Shown: positions 43,042 to 52,912, counted from the first letter of the stretch. The stretch: DNA of 64,000 nucleotides from Clostridia bacterium (GCA_002919235.1 PKEX01000014.1:22640-86639), one strand, 5' to 3'. Numbers and translations are program-made. Notes: a model not told the origin generated them from the sequence alone.

Positions 43042-45885
43042 GTGGGTTTGCGCTGGAAAGTCGCCCTTTCGACATGCATTGCCCTTTGCCTGATGATGGC
43101 CGCGGGAGCGCTGGCCCAAGCTCCGCTGGGCGAAGCTCCCGAAAGCCCGGGGGTGGAAAGCCCGGCCGTGGAGAGCCAGGCCCCGGAGAACCCGTGGCCC
43201 GAGAGCCTCGCGGGGTTTGACCTGGTCGCGGAGAACGAGGCGCTGGCCCTCTTCCTCAACGAGGAGACCGTCGAGTTCGCCGTGCTGCACAAGGAGAGCG
43301 GCCGGGTGTGGCACTCCAATCCGCACGACCGCCAGCGCAAGGAGACGATCGCGGCCGGCAGCAACAAGGCCATGCTCAACGCCCAGCTGGTCTTGACGTA
43401 CTACCTGACCAACCGGCAATACCAGATGGACAGCTACAACGATGCGGTCGTCCACGGGCAGTACCAGATCCACCGGATCCCCGGCGGATTTCGCATCGAT
43501 TTCGACTTCGGCAAGCGCTGGCAGGACGCGCAGTATCTCCCGCAGATCATCTCCGAAGAGCGCTTTAACGAACTGATCCTGTCCAAGATCCCCGACGAGC
43601 GGGACCGCAAGTTCCTGCGGGACCTTTACATCCTCTTCGAACTGGAAGAGGGTTACGTCGATCCTGACGGCATCAGCGTCCTGGGGGTCGACATGGACGC
43701 CCTGCTCGGCGACTACGGCGTCAAGGTCCACGATTCGCTGCGCGCCAGCGACAAGCGCCGGCTCTTCCAGGAGTACCTGAACCTGGTGCGGGAGGGACAG
43801 CGCTATACCACGCTGGGCGACGTAAAGCCCGAGGACATCACCGGGCTGTACGACACGCCCACGCTGATGCTGCGCTGGAGCATCCGGGAGTGGGACCGCC
43901 AGGACGCCATCGCCCTGGTGAAGCAGACGGGATACACGCCGGAGGACGCGGCCGTGGACCACGAGCGCTACGGCGTGGCGCCGCCCTACCCCGACCTCCG
44001 GGCCTTCAGCGCCTCTTTGGAAGTGCTCCTGGACGGCGACACGCTGCTGGTCCGGATCCCCGGCGACAGCATCACCTTCCCGGACCGCGTGTACGACCCG
44101 GCCAATGACCGGACCGTCACGTATCCGCTGACGGCCATCAGCTTGCTGCCGTATTTCGGCGCCGCGGACGCCGAATCCGACGGGTATCTCTTCATCCCCG
44201 ACGGCACGGGCGCGCTGATCTATGCCAACAACGGCAAGACCACTGCCCAGCCGTACAACCGCCGCGTCTACGGGACGGACTACGCGATGCAACCTGTCCC
44301 GGAGCTCTCCACGGTCGAGATGGAGCAGATTCACCTGCCGGTGTTTGGCATCAAGGACAACGACCAGGCGTTCCTCGCCGTCATTGAGCAAGGCGACGCC
44401 ATCGCCCGGATCGAGGCCGTGGTCCACGGCATGCGGGATTCGTTCAACCGGGTGTGGGCCAGCTTTGACGTGATGCCCCAGGTCCGGGTTCACCTGGAGG
44501 CCGCCGGAGAGCTCATCGGCCTGCGGCAGCTCTTCATCAACATGTACCAGTCCCGGCTCTACCACGGCGACGTGGTGGTCCGGTACATGTTCCTCACCGG
44601 CGAGGAGGCCAACTACTCGGGCATGGCCAGGCGGTACCAGGATTACCTCGTCGACCGGTACGGCCTGGCGCGCCTTGAGCCCAGGGATACGCTGCCCCTG
44701 GTGCTCGACGTCGTCGCCGGCATCGACCGGATCCAGCCGGTGTTCGGCGTGCCCACCAACGTGGTGGTGCCCATGACCACGTACGCGCAGGCCGAAGAGA
44801 TCATCCGGGATCTCACGGCCTCCGGCATCCGCGCCCTAGAGTTCCGGCTCCTCGGCTGGCTCAAAGGCGGGATCAACCATGTCTTCCCGGACGCGGTGCG
44901 GCTTGAGCCGAAGATCGGGGCTGCCTCCGATCTTTCCCGCCTCGCCGCCTCGCTGGAAGCCCTGGGAGGCGGCCTGTATCCCAGCGTGGATTTCACCGTG
45001 GTGCACCGCGACCGGCTGACCGACAGCTTCATCGGGTTCCGCCACGCTTCGCGCTTTCTCAACCGCAAGCAGGCGTACGTCAATCAGCACAACATTGCCA
45101 CCCTGCAGCCCGATGACTCCAAGCGCCGCGCCCTGGTGTCGCCGGCTCAGTACGATCGCATCATCGACGGATTTGCCCGCGGCTACTCGCGGCTCGGCAT
45201 CGGCGGGCTTTCCCTGGGCGACCTCGGCCGGAGGCTGGTGAGCGACTTCCGCCTCAACCCCACAAATCTGGTCGATCGCCAGCAGGCGCTGGGCATCGTC
45301 ACCCAAGAGCTGCAGCGGCTCAAGGAGCTGGGGCTCGATCTCATGATCGAGGGGGCCAACGCGTACGCCCTGCCCTATGCGTCGTACGTGGTGAACGCCC
45401 CGTGGTTCAGCCGCGGCCCCGAGATCCTCGATGAACCGGTGCCGTTCTACCAGATGGTTTTGAGCGGTTACATTCCCCACGCGGCGCCGCCCGGGAACCT
45501 GACGCCCCAAGACCGGCGGGTGTACATGCTCAAGCTGCTGGAGACGGGGGCTCTTCCCTCGTTCGCCGTGGCCTACGCCGACAGCTCGCTGGTGAAAAAG
45601 AGCTCCTTTGACCACCTCTACTCCCTCTCTTACGAAGCGCAGAAGGAGAGGATCCTCTCGCTGTACCACGAGATCGAAGGGGTTCACAAGAACCTCTGGC
45701 GCCAGCGGATCCTCGAACACTCGTGCGTCGACCGGGAGGTCTGCGCGACCCGGTACGAGGATGGCTCCGTCGTCGTCGTCAACTACGGGCATGAGGGGGT
45801 CGTCGTCGAAGGAGTCCGAGTGCCCCCGTTGGGATTCGCGGTCATCCGTGAGACTTCTCGCGACGAGGGTGGTGCCCAGCAATGA
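43042..45885 (+). CDS. DUF5696-type secreted protein linked to sugar ABC transporters
   Basis: A 947-aa exported protein. Signal peptide (VALSTCIALCLMMAAGALA), then a Pro/Glu/Ser-rich linker (about 27-55) and a large conserved region starting FDLVAENEALALFLNEETVEFAVLHKESGRVW. A central part (about 540-830) looks like a TIM-barrel hydrolase-like fold (e.g. GLYPSVDFTVVH, DLMIEGANAYALPYASYVVN). This matches DUF5696 proteins encoded with carbohydrate ABC importers; I infer the name from gene context and sequence pattern. An uncharacterised glycoside hydrolase or binding function is plausible. Its stop overlaps the next start (ATGA). Confidence 0.72.
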   Translation: MGLRWKVALSTCIALCLMMAAGALAQAPLGEAPESPGVESPAVESQAPENPWPESLAGFDLVAENEALALFLNEETVEFAVLHKESGRVWHSNPHDRQRKETIAAGSNKAMLNAQLVLTYYLTNRQYQMDSYNDAVVHGQYQIHRIPGGFRIDFDFGKRWQDAQYLPQIISEERFNELILSKIPDERDRKFLRDLYILFELEEGYVDPDGISVLGVDMDALLGDYGVKVHDSLRASDKRRLFQEYLNLVREGQRYTTLGDVKPEDITGLYDTPTLMLRWSIREWDRQDAIALVKQTGYTPEDAAVDHERYGVAPPYPDLRAFSASLEVLLDGDTLLVRIPGDSITFPDRVYDPANDRTVTYPLTAISLLPYFGAADAESDGYLFIPDGTGALIYANNGKTTAQPYNRRVYGTDYAMQPVPELSTVEMEQIHLPVFGIKDNDQAFLAVIEQGDAIARIEAVVHGMRDSFNRVWASFDVMPQVRVHLEAAGELIGLRQLFINMYQSRLYHGDVVVRYMFLTGEEANYSGMARRYQDYLVDRYGLARLEPRDTLPLVLDVVAGIDRIQPVFGVPTNVVVPMTTYAQAEEIIRDLTASGIRALEFRLLGWLKGGINHVFPDAVRLEPKIGAASDLSRLAASLEALGGGLYPSVDFTVVHRDRLTDSFIGFRHASRFLNRKQAYVNQHNIATLQPDDSKRRALVSPAQYDRIIDGFARGYSRLGIGGLSLGDLGRRLVSDFRLNPTNLVDRQQALGIVTQELQRLKELGLDLMIEGANAYALPYASYVVNAPWFSRGPEILDEPVPFYQMVLSGYIPHAAPPGNLTPQDRRVYMLKLLETGALPSFAVAYADSSLVKKSSFDHLYSLSYEAQKERILSLYHEIEGVHKNLWRQRILEHSCVDREVCATRYEDGSVVVVNYGHEGVVVEGVRVPPLGFAVIRETSRDEGGAQQ

Positions 45886-46766
45886 GACTCAGCTTTGAGC
45901 GGCAGAAGAAGATCGGGGGGTTCCTCTTTACGCTCCCCTTCGTCATCGGGTTCTTCTTGTTCTTCCTCTACCCGCTCATCCAGGCGGTGATCTTCAGCTT
46001 CAACGAGCTGGTCTTGACCAGCACCACGTTTGAGCTCCAGCCGCGCGGGTGGGAGAACTACCGCTACGCCCTGCAGGTCCATCCTGAGTTCACCCGCACC
46101 TTCGTCGAGGTGATGGTGCAGCTCCTCACCCGGCTGCCCCTGATCATCGCCTTCAGCTTCTTTGCCGCGACCCTGCTCAACCAGGAGTTCCGCGGCAGGG
46201 CGCTGGTGCGGGCCCTCTTCTTCCTGCCGGTGATCATGAGCGCCGGCATCGTCATGCGGCTGGAAACCAGCGACTACTCGGTGATCATGCTGGAGGCTTC
46301 GCGCGCCGGCGCCATCTTCGGCGGGAACGCCCTCCGCAGCCTCCTCGGGGACAGCGGCTACATGCCCACGTGGCTCCTGGACTACGTGGTCCAAGCCGCG
46401 GAGAGCCTCCCCGTGGTCATCCGCTCCTCCGGCGTGCAGATCCTCATCTTCCTCGCGGGCCTGCAGTCGATCCCGCGGGAGATCTACGAGGCCGTCTCCG
46501 TGGAAGGGGCCACGCCCTGGGAGCGCTTCTGGCTGATCACGTTCCCGATGCTGAGCCCCTTGATCTTGACCAACGTAATCTACACCATCGTCGACTCGCT
46601 CACCGCGATGAACAACCAGCTGGTGGTCCTGATCCGCGACACCATGCTGCGAGGGGCCGGCTACGGCGCCAGCATGGCGATGGCGATGATCTACTTCGTG
46701 GCGATCGCCATCATCTTGCTCATCGTCTACCGGCTGATCTCGCGCAGGATTTTCTACTACGTGTAA
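45882..46766 (+). CDS. sugar ABC permease, MalF/UgpA type (pair A)
   Basis: A 294-aa inner-membrane permease with six helices. The EAA loop reads EAVSVEGATPWERFWLITFPMLSPLI (consensus EAAxxDGAxxxxxFxxIxxP). Its start overlaps the DUF5696 stop, so the two are tightly linked. It should pair with the next gene's product and use a shared MsmX-like ATPase encoded elsewhere. Confidence 0.92.
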   Translation: MRLSFERQKKIGGFLFTLPFVIGFFLFFLYPLIQAVIFSFNELVLTSTTFELQPRGWENYRYALQVHPEFTRTFVEVMVQLLTRLPLIIAFSFFAATLLNQEFRGRALVRALFFLPVIMSAGIVMRLETSDYSVIMLEASRAGAIFGGNALRSLLGDSGYMPTWLLDYVVQAAESLPVVIRSSGVQILIFLAGLQSIPREIYEAVSVEGATPWERFWLITFPMLSPLILTNVIYTIVDSLTAMNNQLVVLIRDTMLRGAGYGASMAMAMIYFVAIAIILLIVYRLISRRIFYYV

Positions 46767-46781
46767 AGGGAGGCGCTGCCG

Positions 46782-47726
46782 ATGAATCCCGCGACCGTCC
46801 GCCGCCTCAATGAATGGACCGTCAGCGTGCTCCGGACCATTCTCTTGATCGGCATCTGCTACATCATCCTGCTGCCGCTGATCAACCGGCTTTCCACGGC
46901 GCTGATGTCCGTCGAGGACCTCTACGACCAGTCGGTGCGCTGGATTCCGAGAAACCCGACCTTCCGCAACTTCCAGCTGGTCTGGGTTCACATGGAGTAC
47001 GTCAAGGCCTTCACCAACTCGTTCCTTTTGGCCTTGACCACCAGCGTGCTGCAGGTGGCTTCCTGCACCTTGGTCGGCTACGGCCTGGCACGGTTCCGGT
47101 TCCCCGGCAACGGGCTGATCTTTGGGGCCGCGATCTTCACGCTGATCGTGCCGCCCCAGCTGGTCATCGTCCCCATGTACCTCAACTTCCGCTTCTTCAA
47201 CTTCATGGGGCTTCTGGGCGAAAACTCCATCAACTTGATCGGCACCTACTGGCCGTTCATCCTGACGTCGCTCACCGGAACCGGTTTTCGCAACGGCCTT
47301 TACATCTTCATCATGCGGCAGTTCTTCCGCGGGATGCCGCGGGAGCTTGAGGAAGCGGCCTTTATCGACGGTGCGGGCCTCTTCCGGACGTTCTTCCGGG
47401 TGATGCTGCCCGGCAGCGTCCCGGGGCTCATCGTGGCCTTCCTCTTCTCCTTCGTCTGGCAGTGGAACGACTACCTCTACGTCACCACGTTCATGAGCAA
47501 CCGGACCTTCCTGCCCCAGGCGCTGGAGGCGGCGCCGGGGCGGATCGGCCGCATGCTCAGCCAGACCGACGCGCTCGCTTCCAGCAGCGGGTTCCTGGAC
47601 AACCACTTCTACTCCTTGATCAACAACGCCGGCATGCTCCTCATCATCCTGCCGCTGCTCATCCTCTATATCTTCATGCAGCGGCACTTCGTCGAAAGCA
47701 TCGAACGGACGGGCATCGTCGGCTGA
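46782..47726 (+). CDS. sugar ABC permease, MalG/CarB type (pair A)
   Basis: A 314-aa six-helix permease with EAA loop EEAAFIDGAGLFRTFFRVMLPGSVPGL. AAGGGAGG precedes the ATG. Large first periplasmic loop and C-terminal IFMQRHFVESIERTGIVG are typical of the CarB branch. Its stop overlaps the frame of the giant binding-protein gene. Confidence 0.92.
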   Translation: MNPATVRRLNEWTVSVLRTILLIGICYIILLPLINRLSTALMSVEDLYDQSVRWIPRNPTFRNFQLVWVHMEYVKAFTNSFLLALTTSVLQVASCTLVGYGLARFRFPGNGLIFGAAIFTLIVPPQLVIVPMYLNFRFFNFMGLLGENSINLIGTYWPFILTSLTGTGFRNGLYIFIMRQFFRGMPRELEEAAFIDGAGLFRTFFRVMLPGSVPGLIVAFLFSFVWQWNDYLYVTTFMSNRTFLPQALEAAPGRIGRMLSQTDALASSSGFLDNHFYSLINNAGMLLIILPLLILYIFMQRHFVESIERTGIVG

Positions 47727-47752
47727 TGGCTGCTCGGGGGGATGGTCAGACC

Positions 47753-50700
47753 ATGGGACGAGGATTGCGAACCGTGTTTCAGAGGTGGGCGGTATGGGCT
47801 GCGCTGGCCCTGGCCGGCGTGCTGCTGGGCGCACCGGCCGTCTTGGCGCAGGATGCTGCAGGTGCGCCCGCGGGGGAGCCGGCGGCCTCTTCGTCCGCCT
47901 CGAGCTCGATTTGGGTCGAGCGGATCTCGTATAACCAATACTTAGCCCAGCACGCGGGCGCCCCGACCCCCGAGGTCGAGATCGCCATCCCCGCGGCGGC
48001 CTTCACCGCCAAGAGCGCCGACATGGAGGCGGACGTCCTGGTGGACGCGTACGGCCGGCCCGGGGAGTCGCTCCTCACCGGCGAGCGCGGCTGGGTGGAG
48101 TGGACCGTCGAGGTGCCCGAGGCGGGCTGGTACAGCATTGAAATCGACTACTACCCCGCTCCCGGCCGGGGCACGTCCATCGAGCGGGAGATCCAGATCA
48201 ACGGCGAGGTCCTCTTCTCCGGAGCCGAGCTCCTGGTCTTTCACCGCATTTTCGGCGACGAGGGCCCGTTCCTCAAGGACATCGGCGGGAACGAGATCCG
48301 CCCCCGGCAAGTGGAAAAACCGATGTGGCGGACGGTGTTCCTCTCCGACTCCCTGGGATACGTGCGGGGACCGTACCAGTTCTACCTGCGAGAGGGCGAA
48401 AACACCATCCGCCTGATCTCCCGCGCGGAACCCATGGTCATCGGCGAGCTCCGCATCAAGCAGCCCCCGCGCATCCGCCCCTACGCGGAGGTGCGGGCTG
48501 AGTACGAGCGCGCCGGCTACCGGCCGACCCAGGGCCACATGATCGTGGTCCAAGGCGAGCACGCGACGCTCCGTTCCAGCCCGGCGCTGTTTCCCGTCTT
48601 CGATCAGGGCGACCCCACCACCGAGCCCTACCACCCGGCGGAGATCCGGCTCAACTCCATCGGCGGCCACCGCTGGCAGGTGCTGGGCGACTGGATCGTC
48701 TGGGAGGTGGAGGTGCCCGAGGACGGCCTCTACGAGATCTCCATCAAGGCCAAGCAGAACCTGAACCGCGGCACCTTCAGCAACCGCCGCATCTTCATCG
48801 ACGGCCAGGTGCCCTTCGCGGAGCTGGAGGCCGTGCCCTTCAACTACTCCAGCCGGTACGAGATGAAGCGCCTCGGCCTCGACTTCCAAGACGAGCCGTT
48901 CCTCTTCTACCTGACCAAAGGGAAGCATGAGATCCGCATGGAGGCGGTTCTCGGCGACCTCGCGCCCCTGGTCGCGCAAAGTGAAGAGGTCCTCTACGAG
49001 CTCAACAGCATCTACCGCAGCATCATCATGATCACGTCGGCCACCCCGGACCCGATGCGCACTTACAACCTGGAGCAGAGGGTGCCCGGGCTGCTCCGGC
49101 GGCTGGCCGAACAGTCAGAGATCATCAAGGGGATGGCCGCCCAGCTACAGGAGATCACCGGCGAGCGGGGCGGGCACACCGCCACGCTGCTGGACCTCGC
49201 CCGGATGCTGGACCGGATGGTGGACCGGCCCGACCGCATCCCCAATATGCTGCGGGAGTACCGGGACGGCATCGGCAACCTGGGCACGTGGATCATGGAG
49301 ACGCGCAACCAGCCGCTCCAGATCGACTACCTCATCGTCCATTCGCCCGGCGTGCGGCTTCCCAGGGCCAAGCCCACGTTCTGGGAGACTTTGGTCCACG
49401 AGGCGCGGGCGTTCATCACGTCGTTCTTCCACGACTACACGGGGATCTTGGAGATCGCCGACGAGTCGCAGGTGACGTCCGCCCAGGCCCGCCGGCGCGC
49501 CGCACGGCAGGCCGAGGATCCCAACACCATCAAGGTCTGGATCGGGCTTGGCCGCGACCAGGCGCAGATCCTCAAGCAGATGATCGAGGACACCTTTACG
49601 CCGGAGACCGGGATCCGGGTCAACCTCGAGCTGGTCACCGCGATGCAGCAGCTGCTGGTGCCCACTACCATCGCCGGGACGCAGCCCGACGTGGCCATCG
49701 GCGTCGCCGATATGGACCTGGCCTTCCGCGGGGCGGTGGTGAACCTCGCCGAGTTCCCCGACTTCCCCGAGGTGGCCAAGCGGTTCAAGAAGTCGGCGCT
49801 CCTCGCCTTCACCTTCCGGGACCAGGTCTACGCCCTGCCGGACGTCCAGAGCTTCCCCATGCTCTTCTACCGCAAGGACATCCTGGCTGACCTGGGCCTG
49901 GAGGTCCCGCAGACCTGGGACGACGTGTACCGGATCCTGCCGGAGCTCCAGAACCATCACCTGGAGTTCGGCCTTACGCCCAGCATCTATACGTACCTGC
50001 AGTTCCTGTACCAGAAGGGCGTCTCGCTGTATAAGGAGGACGGGATCGCCGTCAACCTGGACTCCGAGGCGGCCATTCAGACCTTCATCGAAATGACCAA
50101 CCTGTACACCCAGTCGGGACTGCCGCTGGAGTTCAACTTCATCAACCGGTTCCGCATGGGTGAGATGCCGCTGGGCATCGCCAACTACGGCGACTTCAAC
50201 ACCCTCTCGGTATTCGCGCCGGAGCTGCGCGGCCAGTGGGGCATGGCCCCCATCCCGGGCACGCGCATGCCCGACGGGAGCATCAACCGGACGGCTCCCA
50301 CCGCGGCCAACGTGCTGATCGGGACGGAGCTCTTGGTGCCGCAGGGTACGACGGGTTCCATCATCATGGCCAAGTCCAAGAAGAAGGAGCAGGCCTGGGA
50401 GTTCCTCAAGTGGTGGACCCGCACCGACACACAGGTCCGCTTCGGCCAGGAGATGGAGGCGCTCATGGGCGCCGCCGCCCGCTGGGCCACGGCCAACGTC
50501 GAGGCGATGCAGCAGCTTCCCTGGCGGGTGGAAGAGCGCGAAGCCCTGCTTGAGCAGTGGGATTGGATCGAAGGGATCCCGCCCGTGGTGGGCGCCTACT
50601 ACGTGACCCGCCAGTTCGACTGGCTCTTCCGCGCCGTGGTCCTGCAGCACGAGCCGGTGCGCGAATCGGTGCTGGACTACACCCGTGAGATCAACCGGGA

Positions 50701-50944
50701 GCTGACCCGCAAGCGGGAGGAGCTCGGGTACGAGACGGATCCCGAAAAGCTCGATCCCCGGTGGATTGAGCAGTTCTGGAACAACTACACCCACATCCAC
50801 CGCCTTGACATCGAGCCCGAGCCCCCGCCCCAGGAGTACCTGGCGATCCTGGAGTCGTTCGGCATCACGCCGGCTTCGGCCCACGAGGCGAGCGATGGTG
50901 CGGGAGCACCTTCCCAAGCCGTTGTTGAGGAGGCGACGCCATGA
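47753..50944 (+). CDS. giant multi-domain solute-binding protein (1063 aa)
   Basis: An unusually large secreted solute-binding protein. ATG 47753 has GGGGGGATGG seven bases upstream; an ATG at 47726 is in frame but has no SD. Signal peptide (WAVWAALALAGVLLGAPAVLAQ) without lipobox. Two related beta-sandwich modules follow: about 55-240 (WVEWTVEVPEAGWYSIEI) and about 285-405 (WIVWEVEVPEDGLYEISI), each with a paired FYL...GxxxIR strand, resembling carbohydrate-binding modules. A helical linker (about 405-580) precedes a family-1 binding domain from about 590 (NTIKVWIGLGRDQAQILKQM ... WEFLKWWT) to about 910, plus a C-terminal tail. The usual SBP is about 430 aa. It overlaps the next permease by four bases. 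Confidence 0.85.
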   Translation: MGRGLRTVFQRWAVWAALALAGVLLGAPAVLAQDAAGAPAGEPAASSSASSSIWVERISYNQYLAQHAGAPTPEVEIAIPAAAFTAKSADMEADVLVDAYGRPGESLLTGERGWVEWTVEVPEAGWYSIEIDYYPAPGRGTSIEREIQINGEVLFSGAELLVFHRIFGDEGPFLKDIGGNEIRPRQVEKPMWRTVFLSDSLGYVRGPYQFYLREGENTIRLISRAEPMVIGELRIKQPPRIRPYAEVRAEYERAGYRPTQGHMIVVQGEHATLRSSPALFPVFDQGDPTTEPYHPAEIRLNSIGGHRWQVLGDWIVWEVEVPEDGLYEISIKAKQNLNRGTFSNRRIFIDGQVPFAELEAVPFNYSSRYEMKRLGLDFQDEPFLFYLTKGKHEIRMEAVLGDLAPLVAQSEEVLYELNSIYRSIIMITSATPDPMRTYNLEQRVPGLLRRLAEQSEIIKGMAAQLQEITGERGGHTATLLDLARMLDRMVDRPDRIPNMLREYRDGIGNLGTWIMETRNQPLQIDYLIVHSPGVRLPRAKPTFWETLVHEARAFITSFFHDYTGILEIADESQVTSAQARRRAARQAEDPNTIKVWIGLGRDQAQILKQMIEDTFTPETGIRVNLELVTAMQQLLVPTTIAGTQPDVAIGVADMDLAFRGAVVNLAEFPDFPEVAKRFKKSALLAFTFRDQVYALPDVQSFPMLFYRKDILADLGLEVPQTWDDVYRILPELQNHHLEFGLTPSIYTYLQFLYQKGVSLYKEDGIAVNLDSEAAIQTFIEMTNLYTQSGLPLEFNFINRFRMGEMPLGIANYGDFNTLSVFAPELRGQWGMAPIPGTRMPDGSINRTAPTAANVLIGTELLVPQGTTGSIIMAKSKKKEQAWEFLKWWTRTDTQVRFGQEMEALMGAAARWATANVEAMQQLPWRVEEREALLEQWDWIEGIPPVVGAYYVTRQFDWLFRAVVLQHEPVRESVLDYTREINRELTRKREELGYETDPEKLDPRWIEQFWNNYTHIHRLDIEPEPPPQEYLAILESFGITPASAHEASDGAGAPSQAVVEEATP

Positions 50945-51885
50945 GTGCCACCGTCCTGCAGCCAGCCGTCACCCGGCCTTCGTTTCGGACCCGGATGGGT
51001 CATCTCTGGGAAGAAATCAAGGCCAACAAGATCTCGTACTTGTTTATCGCACCGTTCCTGATCATCTTCGCGACCTTCGTGATCGTGCCGATTCTGGTCT
51101 CGGTCGCGCTCAGCTTCACATACTTTAACATGGTGCAGCCTCCCCGTTGGGTGGGCTGGCAGAACTACCTCACCCTCTTCCTGGAGGACGAGGTGTTCCT
51201 CATCGCGGTGAAGAACACGCTGTTCTTCGCCGCGATTACCGGACCGCTCAGCTACTTGATGTGCTTCGTCGCCGCGTGGCTCATCAACGAGCTCAACCCC
51301 AAGGTCCGGACCATCTTGACGCTGATGTTCTACGCACCCAGCATCTCGGCCAACGCGTACCTTATGTGGACGCTCCTCTTCAGCGGCGACTCGTACGGGT
51401 ACATCAACGGCATCCTGCTCTACTGGGGCGTTATCGACAAGCCCATCCTGTGGCTGCAGGATCCGCAGTACATGATGACGGTGGTCATCATCGTGGTGCT
51501 GTGGATGAGCTTGGGCGTCAGCTTCCTGACGTTCATCGCCGGCCTTCAGGGCATCGACCGCGTCTACTATGAGGCCGGGGCCATCGACGGCATCCGCAAC
51601 CGCTGGCAGGAGCTGTGGTACATCACCCTGCCCATGATGAAGCACCACCTGATGTTCGGTGCCATCATCAGCATCACCAACTCCTTCGCCGCGGCGGCCC
51701 AGCTGCAAGCGTTGACAGGGCCGACGCCCACCGACTGGGCCACGTGGACCATCATGCAGCATCTCAACGACTACGGCTACGTCCGCTATGAGATGGGCTA
51801 CGCCTCGGCCATGGCGGTGCTGCTGTTCCTCGCGATGGTCACCGTCCAGAGGCTGGTGCAGCGGCTCTTGGCCAAGATCGGGTGA
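50941..51885 (+). CDS. sugar ABC permease, MalF/UgpA type (pair B)
   Basis: A 314-aa permease with six helices; EAA loop YEAGAIDGIRNRWQELWYITLPMMK. ATGA overlap with the giant binding-protein gene shows they act together. No cognate ATPase gene follows. Confidence 0.92.
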   Translation: MSATVLQPAVTRPSFRTRMGHLWEEIKANKISYLFIAPFLIIFATFVIVPILVSVALSFTYFNMVQPPRWVGWQNYLTLFLEDEVFLIAVKNTLFFAAITGPLSYLMCFVAAWLINELNPKVRTILTLMFYAPSISANAYLMWTLLFSGDSYGYINGILLYWGVIDKPILWLQDPQYMMTVVIIVVLWMSLGVSFLTFIAGLQGIDRVYYEAGAIDGIRNRWQELWYITLPMMKHHLMFGAIISITNSFAAAAQLQALTGPTPTDWATWTIMQHLNDYGYVRYEMGYASAMAVLLFLAMVTVQRLVQRLLAKIG

Positions 51886-51905
51886 CGGGAAAGGGGTTTT
51901 CAGCG

Positions 51906-52775
51906 ATGAGCATCTTGCGCGCCCACAAGGTAAAGCTTTACCGCTCGACCACGGGCGACATCGTCATCTTCTCCATTTTGGCGGTGATCGCCGCCTTCAT
52001 GGCCATGCCGATGGTCTACACCATCGGCAACGCCTTCAAACCCCTGAGCGAAATCTTCATCTTCCCGCCGCAGTTCTTGCCGCGGCACCCGACGATGGAC
52101 AACTTCTACGACCTTTTCGTCTTGATGGGCCAGAGCTGGGTACCCATCAGCCGGTACCTGTTCAACTCGCTGCTCATCGTGGCGCTGGGCACGGCGGGGA
52201 ACGTCATCTTCGGCTCGCTGTGCGCCTACGCCCTGGCCAAGCACAACTTCCCGGGCAAGAGGGCCATCAACCAGGCCATCTTGCTCTCCCTGATGTTCGC
52301 GGGCGCGGTGCTCCTGATCCCGCACTACCTCATCATGTCCTACCTCGGCTGGATCAACACCTACTGGGCCATCATCGTGCCGGCCTGGGGCGCCACGCTG
52401 GGCGTCTTCCTGATGCGCAACTTCATCGAGCACATGGTGCACGACACGCTGCTGGAAGCGGCCCGCATGGACGGCGCCAGCGAATGGCAGTGCTACTGGC
52501 ACGTGGTGATGCCCATCGTGAAGCCCGCGTGGCTCACGCTGATCATCCTCAGCTTCCAGCAGCTCTGGGCGGACCAGGGGGCGCTCTTCCTCTACGCCGA
52601 GGAGCTCAAGCCCCTGCCCTACGCCCTCAGCCAGATCATCGGCGGCGGCGTGGGCCGGGCCGGGGTGGCCGCCGCGGTGACGGTGCTCCTCATGGCGGTG
52701 CCCATCACCGTCTTCGTGATCAACCAGTCGCAGATCGTGGAGACCATGGGTACCTCGGGGATCACCGGCGAGTAA
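51906..52775 (+). CDS. sugar ABC permease, MalG type (pair B)
   Basis: A 289-aa permease; EAA loop EAARMDGASEWQCYWHVVMPIVKPAW. I placed the start at ATG 51906, which has AAAGGGG nine bases upstream; a GTG at 51882 overlapping the previous stop would add eight residues. Last gene of the cluster, followed by an AT-rich stretch and a terminator. Confidence 0.9.
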   Translation: MSILRAHKVKLYRSTTGDIVIFSILAVIAAFMAMPMVYTIGNAFKPLSEIFIFPPQFLPRHPTMDNFYDLFVLMGQSWVPISRYLFNSLLIVALGTAGNVIFGSLCAYALAKHNFPGKRAINQAILLSLMFAGAVLLIPHYLIMSYLGWINTYWAIIVPAWGATLGVFLMRNFIEHMVHDTLLEAARMDGASEWQCYWHVVMPIVKPAWLTLIILSFQQLWADQGALFLYAEELKPLPYALSQIIGGGVGRAGVAAAVTVLLMAVPITVFVINQSQIVETMGTSGITGE

Positions 52776-52878
52776 TCAAAATAAAGTAGAAGTTTTGTGG
52801 GAAAAGGTTGCTTTTTTGCGACGAAACGATTACCATAAATAATGGCTTGAGATCCGTTCTCTTGCCATCGTCGAAACC

Positions 52879-52912
52879 GCCAGCCGCCCGCCCCGTGCGG
52901 GCGGTGGCTTTG
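52879..52912 (+). terminator. terminator of the sugar ABC cluster
   Basis: GCCAGCCGCCCGC pairs with GCGGGCGGTGGC around CCCGT, followed by TTTGC. It is about 100 nt past the last permease gene, after an AT-rich stretch (52775-52850) that could also carry a promoter for the PilZ gene. Confidence 0.6.
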
